Part shown: positions 35,188 to 46,109 of the stretch, in pieces
How the letters are laid out: every line of letters begins with the position of its first letter
How positions within the stretch are numbered: position 1 is the stretch's first letter
Origin: Helichrysum umbraculigerum
Lineage: Eukaryota; Streptophyta; Magnoliopsida; Asterales; Asteraceae
Direction: 5' to 3'
DNA: 64,000 bases
Assembly: GCA_949592205.1 (NCBI GenBank)
Contig: CATIUR010000006.1
Span: forward strand, 9,069,001 to 9,133,000
The notes under the pieces: model-generated
Databases searched by the model: none
The model's input: only the letters and a program-made list of their open reading frames with translations
Told to the model about the DNA's origin: nothing
Translations under genes and position numbers: made by a program

Positions 35188-35449
35188 AGCGACACTCAGT
35201 GAGTGCCGCAGGAAGTGACGCATGAAGTGACGCAAATTAGGGTTCGAGTATATAAGTACCCATCCCGCGGCACTTCACTTGTTACTGTTTACATTGTTGT
35301 TGCGTCACTTCAAATATTTCTGCGTCACTCTCTCTCGTCTCTGCGACACTCAAACTGTGTTGATTTTACGGATTTTTCTTTGGTTCTCGCGTGATTTCTT
35401 GGTGATCGGACCATACCTCTTTGTTCATCTCCTCATTCCGCATCGATTG
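35188..35449 (+). promoter_or_regulatory. Internal promoter and leader exon of Copia 1 ORF3
   Basis: A palindrome with arms AGCGACACT and AGTGCCGCA (35188-35210) and two GAAGTGACGCA half-sites lie just upstream of TATATAAG (35249-35256). About 193 bp later comes a splice-donor-like GTACCC (35450). The palindromes are of the Copia 1 type (arm ending in T). Promoter use is inferred. Confidence 0.6.
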
Positions 35450-36074
35450 GTACCCTTCTTACCTTATTTCACCGTATATATTTCGTTTAATTCTTATTTG
35501 AAGTTACGGTTTTAGGGTTTTGGTAAAAACGGTTTGATAAACGATCAGTTACCATGTTTACTGTGTTAATTTTGGGTGTGTTTTGGTTGTTTACACGAGC
35601 CGCATCCCTTGGTTTAAACGATATGCAAAAACCCCAATATTGGATTTCAAATTTTCTGGGTTGGGATGCGTTTCTGGGCTCGTGTTCTTCATTGCTACAC
35701 TTATTGCGTCGCTTAGTTAAGTGTCGCATAAATGGTAATTTGAAGGATTCTGCATCACTTCATTAAGTGTCGCAATGTTTTCTGCGTCACTTCATTAAGT
35801 GTCGCGATACACAAAATTAATTATTTAAATGCGAAACTTAACGAAGTGCCACCAAAATTTTAATTTCTCTGCAACACTACTTCGAAGTGACGCATTCTTA
35901 TTTGTATCTGAATTTTATGCGTCACTATCGTGAGTGCCGCATAGTAGCCTGCGACACTTCGTTAAGTGTCGCCAATAATTCAGATTTTGGTCTTTTTGAC
36001 ATAGTTTATTGTTCATAATTGAACCTATTCTATAACGATTTGTTTATCCATGTTCAATTATTCTACAGTTTCAG
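35450..36074 (+). other. Predicted 5' leader intron of Copia 1 ORF3, 625 bp
   Basis: From GTACCC to TTTCAG at 36074, directly before the ATG. It contains palindromes from about 35693 to 35973; the best, 35950-35973, has arms TGCGACACT and AGTGTCGCC around TCGTTA. It also contains a segment (TTTCTGGGCTCGTGTTCTTC, about 35670) very like the one preceding the cluster in Gypsy LTRs. Confidence 0.55.
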
Positions 36075-38673
36075 ATGGCAGACCTTGTTGCATACGCTGC
36101 TCGTACCAATCGCCGTCACAACATCGTAGCTTTTCTTAACGCTACGCACGCCAAATCAGTTCCATTTCATCCAATGATTCAGTTTCTCCAGTGCTCAAGG
36201 ATTCACTTCGCTATTACTGAGAATCCTCCAGTCTATCTGAATCAAGTTAGCGCTTTCTGGTCGAATGCAGTTATCGATACGGAAAATAACCAGCGCAAGA
36301 TTTTGATGACAGTTCTTGGTAATCAGATCGTGGTCACTGAAGACACGATTGGACAGGTGTTACATTTTGATGATGACCATGAGATGCCAAAGCAATTTGA
36401 CAACGCTTTCATCTCTGGTGCTATGCTGCGTATGGGTTATCCTGATATACCCACTGATCAATATCGGAAACAGCATCTAAGCAGGGGTTGGAGATACCTT
36501 GCTCACATTGTGATTGTTTGTATATCTCCCTGCAAAGCTGGTTATGACGGGATGAGTTACGCAACGGTTTCTGCTATCTTAGCCCTGGTTTACAACAAAC
36601 TGTTCAACTTTTCGGGTTATATTTTTGAGAATACGATTGATAACATCAATTCTGGGGATGATTTGTGGAATTTATATCCACGTTTTGTACAGCTAATTCT
36701 GAATTCCCTGAATCTAGGGATTCCAGCTGATCCACTTTCACAGCTATTACCGCAACCGATGCTGGTCCGGGTTTTTGGTGATTGTGCGACCCTGCCGAAG
36801 GGTCAGCAACGGCTACCAGACGTTGATCTGTTTGGGCATATCATTGATGAGAACTATCAGCCACCTCCGAATGATGGTTATCTGGATATTGTTGCACCAG
36901 CTCCCGAGCAGCCGGTGCATGATGATGATTTTGTTGATATTGCTATGCAGGAATAGCTGGACGATATCGAGAATGACCAGAATGTAGACGCTGGTGGTGA
37001 TGATGATGGTGGTCCCACCCCAGCTGATTATGAAGGAGATGTGCCACCAACTGATTCTCTTGCGGCAATTCAGCTTGTGGATCCTCAGCGTTTCAAACGC
37101 ATTTTGCCGAGGATGTCCCAGGGGCAGGTTCATGTGCCCCCTAGGACTGACAAATGCCCACGTTCGGTGGATTCTGATTCAGATACAGGTCATCCATTTA
37201 CTCGCCGCCGACGTGGGTCAGGTATCGAGTTTGCGACAGATTCACAGCAACCGTCGCAGCCACAACCACAGCCTGTAGATCTTCAGCAGCTTCTAGCTCA
37301 AATAGAGCTAGTGAACAAGAAATTTGATGATCAAGCTGCGGTTATTGAAGCTCAGGCTGCGCAGATTAAAGATTTAGAGATCAAAGCTGCTCGCGTTGCT
37401 GAGTTGGAAGTTCAGGTTGCTCGGATTCCAGGTCTAGAGTCTAGGCTTCTTGAGTTGGAGTCTGTAGCTACTGTTTCGGGGGAGTCAGGCCTGCGAGCCT
37501 TGGAAACATCAACTACGACTCCCCCCCGGCCTGAAAATGTAGATCCTTCTGGTATTAATGAAAATATTGCTTTGGATTATTTTGCTTCTTCTGATTTTAT
37601 TCCAGGTCAACCGATTTCTCAATATTGACTATTCTCAAGTCAATTTGGATTTTCTGCGGAGTATTATATACGAGGATATTCATTCGGTACCTGAGCAGGA
37701 AGAAGAGGTTATTTTTGATGATGATGCAGATGTTGAAGTGGAACAGGAAACAGTGAACGATAATTTCGCTAAATCAGATGTTGATCCAGATGAGGTGTTC
37801 ATGGGAGAAGAATTAGAGGTTTCTGATATTGAAGAAGTGGTGGAACCTGAACCGTCAACAACCTCTGTTCCTAATACTGACCAAGCCGCAACAGCTGATA
37901 CTACTATTCATGAAGCTCCGGGATCTTCTAATATTCCATCTACTTCAGCTACTGATTCAGATACATTGAATTTCTGCAAGTTCTACAAAGCTGGAAAGTG
38001 TAAGCTAAAAGGTCTTATTATTAGCTGGAAGTATGATGTGGAGAATAGGGTGATTATTGTGAAGAGATTAGATGGCTTACAGTACTTTATTACACGTCTC
38101 AGTCATCTGAGTACTTTGCCATATTGAGAGCTGGTACGATTAGCTCAAATGAATATTATCAATCCTACTGATAATGAACTCGCGAATGATGTTCAGAGAA
38201 TTTTAAGAAAAGAGGTCAATTCAAGGAATTTTCGAATTATCACACCTAACTTGTGGACAAGACGTATCTACAGAAATAGGATCAATCCTGTGAACCATAG
38301 GCCCTGGGTTAAGGTTTTCTTCAGATCTCCTAAGACTTTGAAGTACAATCCTTTGGAGAAACTTCCATTTGATTTTTTGAGCAGATTGAAGTATTGGGTA
38401 TATGACGGTAGCACAGGCGAAGTTGAAATTGTATATATTCCTGATACTGAGCCGCAAGAATTGTGGAACGCCAATTCAAAGAAGATTCGAGTATATGATC
38501 AGTTGAGCTTGATCAACCTTACCAAGAAAGATCTTGAAGCTCTACAAGCGAATCCGATTACTTATCATCCAGAGTTCAAGACGGAAGCGTTACGGTTTCA
38601 GAAGGTTGTATCAGTTTGTTTAGCTCAAGGCGTTCATGTAGGAGGAACGTTTCCTACAGACTGGAAGTGCTGA
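36075..38673 (+). pseudogene. Copia 1 ORF3 (accessory protein), broken
   Basis: Homologue of the Copia 2 ORF3. The N-terminal globular region shares RHNIVAFLN, YLAHIVIVC and NFSGYIF; there is an acidic middle, a coiled coil (about 37300-37470), a second acidic region, and the basic C-terminal domain ending GVHVGGTFPTDW. The PPVQQ repeats of Copia 2 are absent. Lesions: TAG 36954-36956, a frameshift near 37615, and TGA 38125-38127. Protein similarity is clear at both ends while the middle is poorly conserved, as for two constrained domains joined by a flexible linker. Function unknown; not an envelope by any feature I can see. Confidence 0.8.
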
Positions 38674-38711
38674 AGAAGTTGTGAAGACCAAGCTGCTGAC
38701 ACGGGGGAGTT

Positions 38712-39281
38712 TGTTGGTGCATTTTGTATGTGTCAGTCAGTTGGTCTACCGAGTTGTACGTGTCGTTATTTGATTTATATTGAAAAAGTATTTTTAGCGA
38801 CACTTAGAGTTTTAATTTTAGGTGACACTTCAGAAGTGTCGCTAAGAAGGCATTTAGAATAGTATGCGACACTTGAGGAAGTGTCGCATGGCCAATGTTT
38901 GCGACACTTGGTTAAGTGTCGCTATGTCGGTCAGTTTGAGTATAAATACAAACCTACGGGTTTCAAGCTAGGGTTGACGAAACCCTAGCGCCATTTGTCG
39001 AAAAAGCATTCCTGTAAACATTCCAATACATTTCGTTTGATCAATAACAAGTAGTTCTTCGTTGTTCAATCGATTTCGGTTTGTTCAGTTTGTGATTACT
39101 TGTTATTGTTGCAATTGTTTGATTCCGCCAAACAATTGTTTGTGATAATCATTCCAGATCCAAGGCAAAAGGGACTTTCATTAAGTCAAGGTCCTTTAGG
39201 GTTTAGTTTCCTAGTTGCACTAGATTAATTGTTATTTTCCGCTGCATATGTTAATCTAGTTAGGGAATAGAAAACCCAACA
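38712..39281 (+). repeat. 3' LTR of Copia 1 (followed by a primer-site-like sequence)
   Basis: 570 bp from TGTTGG to CCAACA, preceded by the tract ACGGGGGAGTT (38701-38711) as in Copia 2. Start, promoter region and the TTTCCGCT segment near the end resemble the Copia 2 LTR. It is unusual in being followed at once by TGGTATCAGAGT, which makes it look like the shared LTR of two internal regions. Confidence 0.82.
38821..38948 (+). promoter_or_regulatory. Copia 1 U3 promoter: palindromes, then TATA box
   Basis: Units 38865-38888 (arms TGCGACACT and AGTGTCGCA, centre TGAGGA) and 38900-38923 (arms TGCGACACT and AGTGTCGCT, centre TGGTTA) are 35 bp apart, with a weaker unit at 38821. TATAAATA follows at 38941-38948. 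The layout is as in Copia 2, but the arm base and centre length have changed. Confidence 0.82.
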
Positions 39282-39282
39282 G

Positions 39283-39294
39283 TGGTATCAGAGT
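39283..39294 (+). other. Primer-binding-site-like sequence after the Copia 1 LTR
   Basis: TGGTATCAGAGT, one base off the usual initiator tRNA-Met complement, begins two bases after the LTR end. Confidence 0.65.
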
Positions 39295-40269
39295 CATAGC
39301 TTAATAATGTTAGCAATACAAAATGTAGATAAAGTATATTTGGAAATAGAATTGTTTTTATTTTGTCCAAATAACTAAATTAAGTATATATGTATAATAG
39401 ATTTGTATATGTATACAGTTAATTTATTTACTAATCAGACCTTAGTATTTTAATTGTTTAAAATATACGCCAAATTTTTAAAATGTTTTAAAATAGAACC
39501 TTGAACATTAAATGTTTAAGAAAGACCTTATATATAATATGATTCATATATATGTATCATTTAAGTCTGAATACATCGTCAGTCAATTGATAAATCGGCT
39601 CACCCATAGTGAACAAACTATGAGAGAGGTATAAGGTGGGTCGCTTTGCTTCCCTAAAGAAGTAGGTTTTTAATAAGCTTCACGCTGACCTGCTTCTCCG
39701 CCTCTTTGTGCGTTCATTGGAGATACCGAGGACTTTTGATAGGATGATGTCAAGATTAAAAGTAGACTTAAAGTACTAAAACAAAAATCCCGTTTTAGCT
39801 ATAGAAAATGTGAAAAGTATGCTAATCCATGAAAACCGCACATCTCTCATATGGACTGTTAATGGAGCGTGTGTGGTTAACCGACACATTAATGTGAGGA
39901 CATAAGTGAGTGGTAATGTGAGACTCGCGATTCTCGAGCATAATCGAGCCGAGGACTACGCCGGGTTTGCATGGTTTATTCACCATCTAGTTCATGATCC
40001 TCAGCATCCCAGTCATGAATGATAGATGAGCATAAACGAGATTAACATGCCATTGATAAGATTTAAAGAATCTCAAAAGAACTAGGAGTTTCATAAAAAA
40101 TAAAATTGACAAAAGTATTTTAGTTATATGATTACGGCGACCCTCTTCATAAAACTGAAAATATGGATCCTAGCCTTAATATAAAATTGGATAATTTATT
40201 AAGGAATATTCAGACTAACTAAAACAGGTTTTTATCTCAATGATATCTGTTGAAAATGGTTATAATCCT
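39295..40269 (+). other. Leader-like spacer, no gene
   Basis: AT-rich sequence with no supported ORF and no palindromes of either type. Its place between a primer site and a gag remnant suggests an element leader. It does not match the Copia 2 leader. Confidence 0.5.
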
Positions 40270-40855
40270 CCCGTTCCCAATTCAGCAAATAACCTAAACT
40301 TCTCATTACTCTCAGTTCTTGGGAAGGAAAGGCTTACCGGTCCAAAATGTATTGACTGGATATGAAACCTTAGGTTCACTCTAAGGTACGAGAGCAAGGA
40401 GTATATTCTCGACGAGAATAATGAGTATGTTCTCGATGAGCAAATTCCCACTAATTATAATGATTCAACCCAAGAGGAGATTGAAGCTCACCGGAAATCT
40501 TATGATGTTTGATACTAAGTTTTTGTCAACATAATTCTGTCCGGTCAGCCAGTTGTCTACAAACAGTTTGAAATCTTCTGTCAAATGGTTTTGAATGAGA
40601 GAGAGACCTCAATAATGGAACTCCCAAAATTGCTAAGCAAGGGATCAATAAGATGATGTGCCCTCTAGCTCAGCAGCTCCTGTATTGTCAATTGGTCATA
40701 ATGCAAAGAAAAGGAAAAGATCTGGAAAAGTTACGAATGGAAAGTCCAATCGTAGGGCTAAGAGAAAGATTGAATCTGAAATTGCACATGCAAATGATCT
40801 AAAGGAATCAGTGTGTTTTACTACAACACAGAGGGGCACTAGAAGCGTTGCTGCC
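40270..40855 (+). pseudogene. gag: Decayed gag of a different (Tork-like) Copia element
   Basis: Translated pieces in shifting frames resemble the Copia gag of the DUF4219/UBN2 type: LSVLGKERLTGPKCIDWI, NLRFTLRYESKEYILDE, a NERETSIMELPKLL piece, then a basic GHNAKKRKRSGK segment and a ruined zinc knuckle (C-F-Y-Y then G-H-stop-K-R-C near 40813-40852). Several stops and shifts make it dead. It does not resemble the gag of Copia 2. Element B inserted directly after the knuckle. Confidence 0.7.
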
Positions 40856-43301
40856 TGTCGCGATCCCAGCGGTCGGTCGAGTTTATACCCCGAATCGTTG
40901 CTCCGACGGCCACCGAGATGAGCGAGCGGTTGAAAGTTTTAAAAATTTATATTTGCTGGGCTCAAACTATGCAAGCTACCTACCTTGTGGGTAAGGTGGC
41001 AAGTATAACTCGAGTGTCGTCCAAAATCGGAACGAATTGAATTGAATTGTAACCTACCAAAGATAACTTGACAATAGGATGGATTTAAAACAAGGTATGT
41101 ATGGGTTTTGGGTTTTATCTAATCTAACCTAAAGACATAAATTAAAATGCAGAAAAGTAAACGAGAATATAAGCAGCAGGTAGAGAGTGATTGCTGAAAC
41201 TTCGACGATTAGGGTTTCGGGATGATATTATATTGATGATAGGTGATTACTCTGGTTAAGAATCTTCTAAACAGTCGGTGTAAACACTAGGACCCTACGT
41301 CTAGGTGTAACCCTAAAGCATATGTCACTAAATCCTAGCCTATCCTGATTCTGGTTAGATGGGACTGTCTTCAGACCCACCTCACCGTCTCTTTCGGAGA
41401 CCAAGCAACCCTCTGAATGGGGTTAAGGAATAAGGCAACACTCTACAACACTGACTTTTCTTAACACCTATGTCTATCCAATTTTAACAGAGTAATACTG
41501 GTTGTATGCTGAATAAGTAAAACTATCGGTTAAGTAGAGTTTAGGGGTTTTAAGCATCTGGGAACACAGCCGGCATCCTTGCTTTCATTTCCTAACTCTT
41601 GTTTTATCTGTTTAAGTTCTAATACTTCCGTCATGGATTAGACCCTCCTTTGCCATCGGTCGTTCATCCCTAGGCATGCGTACAGTGTATAGTGACCTTA
41701 TTTTCCACAGTACTCTAACCCTAGGTATATCTATGGTGTTTTAAAGACCTAATGTATCTTTACACAGCTTTATAACCAGAGGTAGTTTAACGGTGTACTA
41801 TGGCATTTTCACGGCTTAACAAGACCTAGACCCGTGTCTGGAAGGGTTGCTTCCAGGTAATCCACGGTGAGATAGTCCACCGGCATTTCCTTGGCTTCCA
41901 CGTATTTGTACTCTACCAGTGGTATTTCCAACGCTTTACCAAGTATTCTGCCGTATTACAGCGATCCCACAGTTTCATACAAACATGAGATAACTGTGTA
42001 TTCGTAGTTAGGGTTGATCAGATCCTATCCTAAGGCAACAGTCACGTGAGAGACCAGAAATGGTGATTAATTAAGTCTACATCCAGGATAAGTCTAAACA
42101 TGTATGCAGCTTAACAACTACCGATCATATATAAGATATATTAATTAAACATCATCCCTAATCCTAACATCTACATTTCAACAATCACATATTAATCTAG
42201 CTAATCAGCATGGCAACAATCATAGATCGTACTGAAATAATATGCAAAGTAAACATTATAACAGTAAGAAAGTAAGATAATATCACCGGATTAGAAGAGT
42301 AATACTGAGGATTACAACAGTCTGACTTGAATAACCTTGCTACAGCTTGATTACCCAATTACAACTTTCCTCTAGCTCTAACCGCTAACTTATATCTCCC
42401 TAGTTCTCCTCTAACTCCTAAGAGTAGTGCTAGAGAGAGAAACTAGAGAGAGAACTAACTACAAGAACAATTATCCTCTAACTCCTAAGAGTAGTGCTAG
42501 AGAGAGAATTCTAGAGAGAGAAAGAGAAGTATGTGAAATGAGAGGTGTGTCAAAATGAGAAATGGAGTGAGGTATTTATAGGAGAAGCTAGTTGGCCTTG
42601 GTACAAGTCTTGAAGCACGAAATACAAGCATCAAAGCAGCATACGGGGCAAGCTGACCAAGGGGGGCAAACGGCACCTCACAAGCCAACCAACCCCGTAT
42701 ATGGCACCATAAGGGACGTATACGGCACTTAAGGTACCGTATACAGTACCTAGTGCCAAGGGGAGGGGGGGTTGGTGCTTGGTTTGGCCTCCGCTTGTTT
42801 CTCGGTTGCTTGGTTCGTCCGTATCTTCTTCGTTTGGGCTCCGATTTGCTTGATTCTTCCGCCGTTGGCCTCGTTTTTCCGTTACGCTTATAATGACACT
42901 AATTTTTCCAAATTTGGAAGTGTTTGACTTTTGCGTACTCCGGATGACGATCGGCGGGCTTCCAGACTGCACATCTTCTTCATTCTTCTCCCGTTTCTCT
43001 TGATTCTTTCACCACCGATCTTGGATTTTCCTATTGAATCATAAAATATGCATTAAGATCTAATTTGATAGGATAATCAAGAATGGAATATTTAAGATGA
43101 TCGTTTTTGCCTCGGTTAACGTGCAAAACGGATGTTTTAACTGATTTTTGTAGCAACGCCCGTATTTAGACTCTCTTGGTGATTATTGATGATAAATGAT
43201 TGTTTTAAAATGTTTTCACCAAAGAATAGTCCAAAAAGTGCGGAAATAAGTACTTAAGCGTTGCTTGTCCTCAAGTATCCCACACTTTTTGAGTCACATC
43301 A
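40856..43301 (-). repeat. 3' LTR of element B
   Basis: 2,446 bp. On the minus strand it begins TGATGTGACTC, like element A, and ends GATCGCGACA. It contains the promoter with degenerate palindromes and a tandem duplication of 67 bp (42408 and 42475). Long blocks of numbered-looking 'cacggtgtac' style repeats (41680-41960) correspond to similar blocks in the element A LTR. No gene. Confidence 0.88.
42573..42746 (-). promoter_or_regulatory. Element B U3 promoter: three palindromes at 21-bp pitch, then TATA box
   Basis: Degenerate copies of CCGTATACGG at 42737, 42716 and 42695 (CCGTATACAG, ACGTATACGG, CCGTATATGG), exactly 21 bp apart. TATAAATA is at 42580-42573 on the minus strand. Decay of the sequence with spacing kept matches element A. 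Confidence 0.75.
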
Positions 43302-45629
43302 AGTATCCCACACTTAAGCGTTGCTTGTCCTCAAGAAACACTCAGTTGTGTCCCGTGAAAACATTTTATAAATTTTGGGGGAGTTAAAGTACCTCCAAAA
43401 AGTTACCACTTTGTCATATGGGAAAATTATTTAGAGAACATAGGGAAAGCTAAGATGATCCTTTCAAAAATAAGTATTGACTTTCCCAGGCATACTTTTC
43501 AAATCTCGTGATCTTGGAGTATACATGACTAGGCGATCTCACTAAAGGTGGTCACTCAATTCACTCAGAGTGTATCGGGTTTCCTATCAATCTAGCACAA
43601 TAGAAATCGCTCAAATAGCTAGTCAAGCAGCACTCATCATCATAAGCTTGGTCGAGAATCAGATCTCCACCACTTAGGAAGAGGACGGTGCTAATTATCC
43701 CAAGACATTCGAGTGGGTTGTAGTGTTTGTGAGGGTTAAGGGGTATGGATAGTGGTGATTTTTGGTTGTAAGGGGTTGCTTATCTTAGGCATTCTAAGAA
43801 TCATGAAAAACTTATTGTAGAACGGAGAAGATGGCTACTCGCATTTCATTGGATCTTTCTTTGAAAGATTGATACTCTGAAGGACTTTGGCTTTATTTTC
43901 TTTTCTTTTTCTTTTCTTTCTTTTTTTGCTTTTTTTATTTTCTTTTCTTTCTTCAGAACTTCTTTTCCAGAGAACTTCCAAGGATATTTTTGATTTTCTT
44001 TCGGAAATCTCTTCTTTCTTATCACGGACTTCTTCGAGTCTTTTCTTCTGGTGCCAATTTTTCGCACCCTTGATTTTCTAATTTTGGTGAACACGGAGGA
44101 GTAGATCAATTCGGAAAGAGATTCTTCAAGATGTTTTTCATAACCTTAGAAATTCCAAGATAAGTTGTTGGGAATTTGGGAAAAGTGGTTAAAGATATAG
44201 GGTTTTTGAAGAAACGAAAGGTTTAGGCTCAAAGGGTTTTCTAGGCGGATCATCGATACTAAAAATGAGTATCGAAAGGGTTTTGGGCTTGAAAAGGTAT
44301 GTAAAAATGGGTTAAATCCTAAGGAATGTCGAGATCATCTAATTGCGCCTATACCGCGTACGGTACTCTCCAATGTGGTCTCGAAACGTATGTCAGGAAC
44401 AAGTTCTAATTTAGAGATACTAGCATCGGCACACACAAGAAATGAACAATGTAGCATTTAAAATGAATGCTTTTAAGGCTCAAAACCTCACTGCAAATTT
44501 GGGTTTGTATGTGCCTAGCCATGCTCCTTAGATTGTTAATACTTATTTAAGAAATTTCTACCTTAATTTTCCTAATATTCTTGAATAACTAACTCATATT
44601 AGAAACGGTTCCTTTTTGAAAGATATCGTAACTCAAAATAGTAGAGCTAATCGGATGATTTGGCTCATACTTTGTTATTTTTGTTTAAAAAGTTTTGAAA
44701 ATTTTGAAAATTTGAGGAACATTTTTTGAGTAAAGCTATTTGGACATTAAAGGTATTCTATGTGAAACATCTAATTCAAGGTATTCTATACCTGCTATCC
44801 CACACTTAGAGGAACATTGTCCCTAATGTTCTCTTGAGTTGAGATTATATTTGAAAATATAATCCCACACTTAGAGTTTGAACATATAGAAAATGTTTCT
44901 CAAGTGTTTGGTTTGGGCTAGAATCCCACACTTAGTGATAAGTTTAGGATAGAGTATAGATTACTTTGCATTCCTAAGCTAACAAAATGAATCAAGTTAT
45001 GAAAACGAGGTGAAAGGTAAGAAACTCCCCAGATGACGATTTAACGTTTAGAGGCGAAAGCTGAGAATTCGAAGATCTTCATTAAGAGTGATTCAGCTCC
45101 GCATGTCCTTATCTGGTGCACAGCGCTTCTCATTCATGCTTAGGTAAGAGTCGACCCATAATGTAAGTGGAAATTCTTATTAGTGAATTTCATAATTTTG
45201 TGATTTAAGATTTGGAGACGATTCTTGCTAAGATGTCTTGTAGTGTGGGTTGAGATTCCATACTTAGATCTTTGAAGAGGTTGCGGTGCATGTGCGAGTT
45301 TCAGAAGAAGATAGGCCAAAGCTCCTCTCCTGAGATGTGTAAGTTCCGTGGTCCGCAGTTGTGAATTCCTTGGTTGTCTACCTTTTACATCACGGTTCTT
45401 TTTCTTGAAGACTCGTCATCTCGTTCGGGCTCATTTCTCATTCATTACACATTCAATCACTTATTCTAAAATAAAGAAACAAACATAATAAGTAACTACG
45501 ATAAACATGATAATAAAGCTCAACCATAAAGGTCGAGAAATATCCCAAAAGTTTAACCAAGTGCAAGATAGAGATCACTGTAATCAATACAATACAGAAG
45601 TCAGTGATATAAATCATAAGATAAGTAGT
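43302..45629 (-). other. Element B spacer between ORF B and 3' LTR, no gene
   Basis: It aligns with 53570-55934 of element A in reverse. It holds AAGTGTGGGAT copies (minus strand) at 43277, 43305, 44797, 44862 and 44923, the GAACATT hairpin (44812-44831), the CTTGAGGACAAG hairpin sequence near 43260 and 43320, and a purine-rich tract (43850-44080) whose Lys/Glu-rich frame is low complexity. Confidence 0.7.
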
Positions 45630-46104
45630 CTAGAATGGAGGATCCTCTGCTGGTATGTCATCAGGCTGAGCTGCGGGTCCTGCGACTAACTGTTGTCCAC
45701 TGGACACTCTCTGCTCATCTGGAGGTAGTAATCCTCTCTGAATCAATATCTGCCTGAGGGTCATCGCTGGAAGTGCCATCATATCATCGTAACCATGTGC
45801 GAGCATGTCCGCAGTGGTAACACCTACCGTCTGTAACATATCAAGGTAGAGCTGCCTGAGAGTGATCTCAGTAGGAACCTGATCTGAGAAGATGGGGCCC
45901 AAATCCAAGTAAGGGCCGACGCTACCAGGGAACAATGCGTCGGTGCCAATGTAGAGCAGATCTGGTCTATATGATGTTCTAGCCTCTGGATGCTGGTCAT
46001 GGGTAGGAATGGGAACAGTCGGACGAGGCAATGATGCCTGCTGATGGACTGGTGATGGTATGTGTACTGAGTAGACTCTGGCTATATCAGATGTGGATCT
46101 GTGA
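45630..46104 (-). pseudogene. Element B ORF B, C-terminal part (separated by element A)
   Basis: Matches the end of the element A ORF B: YIGTD, LGPI, PTE with LRQLYLDML, a GY-D-M-LPA-TLRQILIQ block and RVSSGQQLV. Removing element A and one GTGGG copy puts it in frame with 58308-59620. It ends with the stop at 45630-45632. Confidence 0.85.
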
Positions 46105-46109
46105 GTGGG

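Larger units (their letters stand above)
8629..39281 (+). mobile_element. Copia 1: sirevirus-like Ty1/Copia element, split by Gypsy 1 and Gypsy 2
   Basis: Visible parts are 8629-13076 (end of gag, pol, post-pol spacer) and 34830-39281 (spacer, ORF3, polypurine tract, 3' LTR). The left part stops at a point equivalent to 22157 of Copia 2 and the right part resumes at the equivalent of about 22265. Between them lies Gypsy 2, whose 3' LTR has lost its last 350 bp. This is best explained as one element split by an insertion, with a later deletion of roughly 0.45 kb at the right edge. The 5' LTR and most of gag are outside the window. That both halves are one element is inference from matching order. 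Confidence 0.75.

Noticed and set aside
40658..40921. 87-residue plus-strand open frame
   Set aside because: A mixture of decayed Copia gag and the start of the element B LTR; not a gene.
43846..44109. Lys/Glu-rich minus-strand open frame
   Set aside because: Low-complexity purine tract in the non-coding 3' spacer of element B; the element A counterpart is not open.
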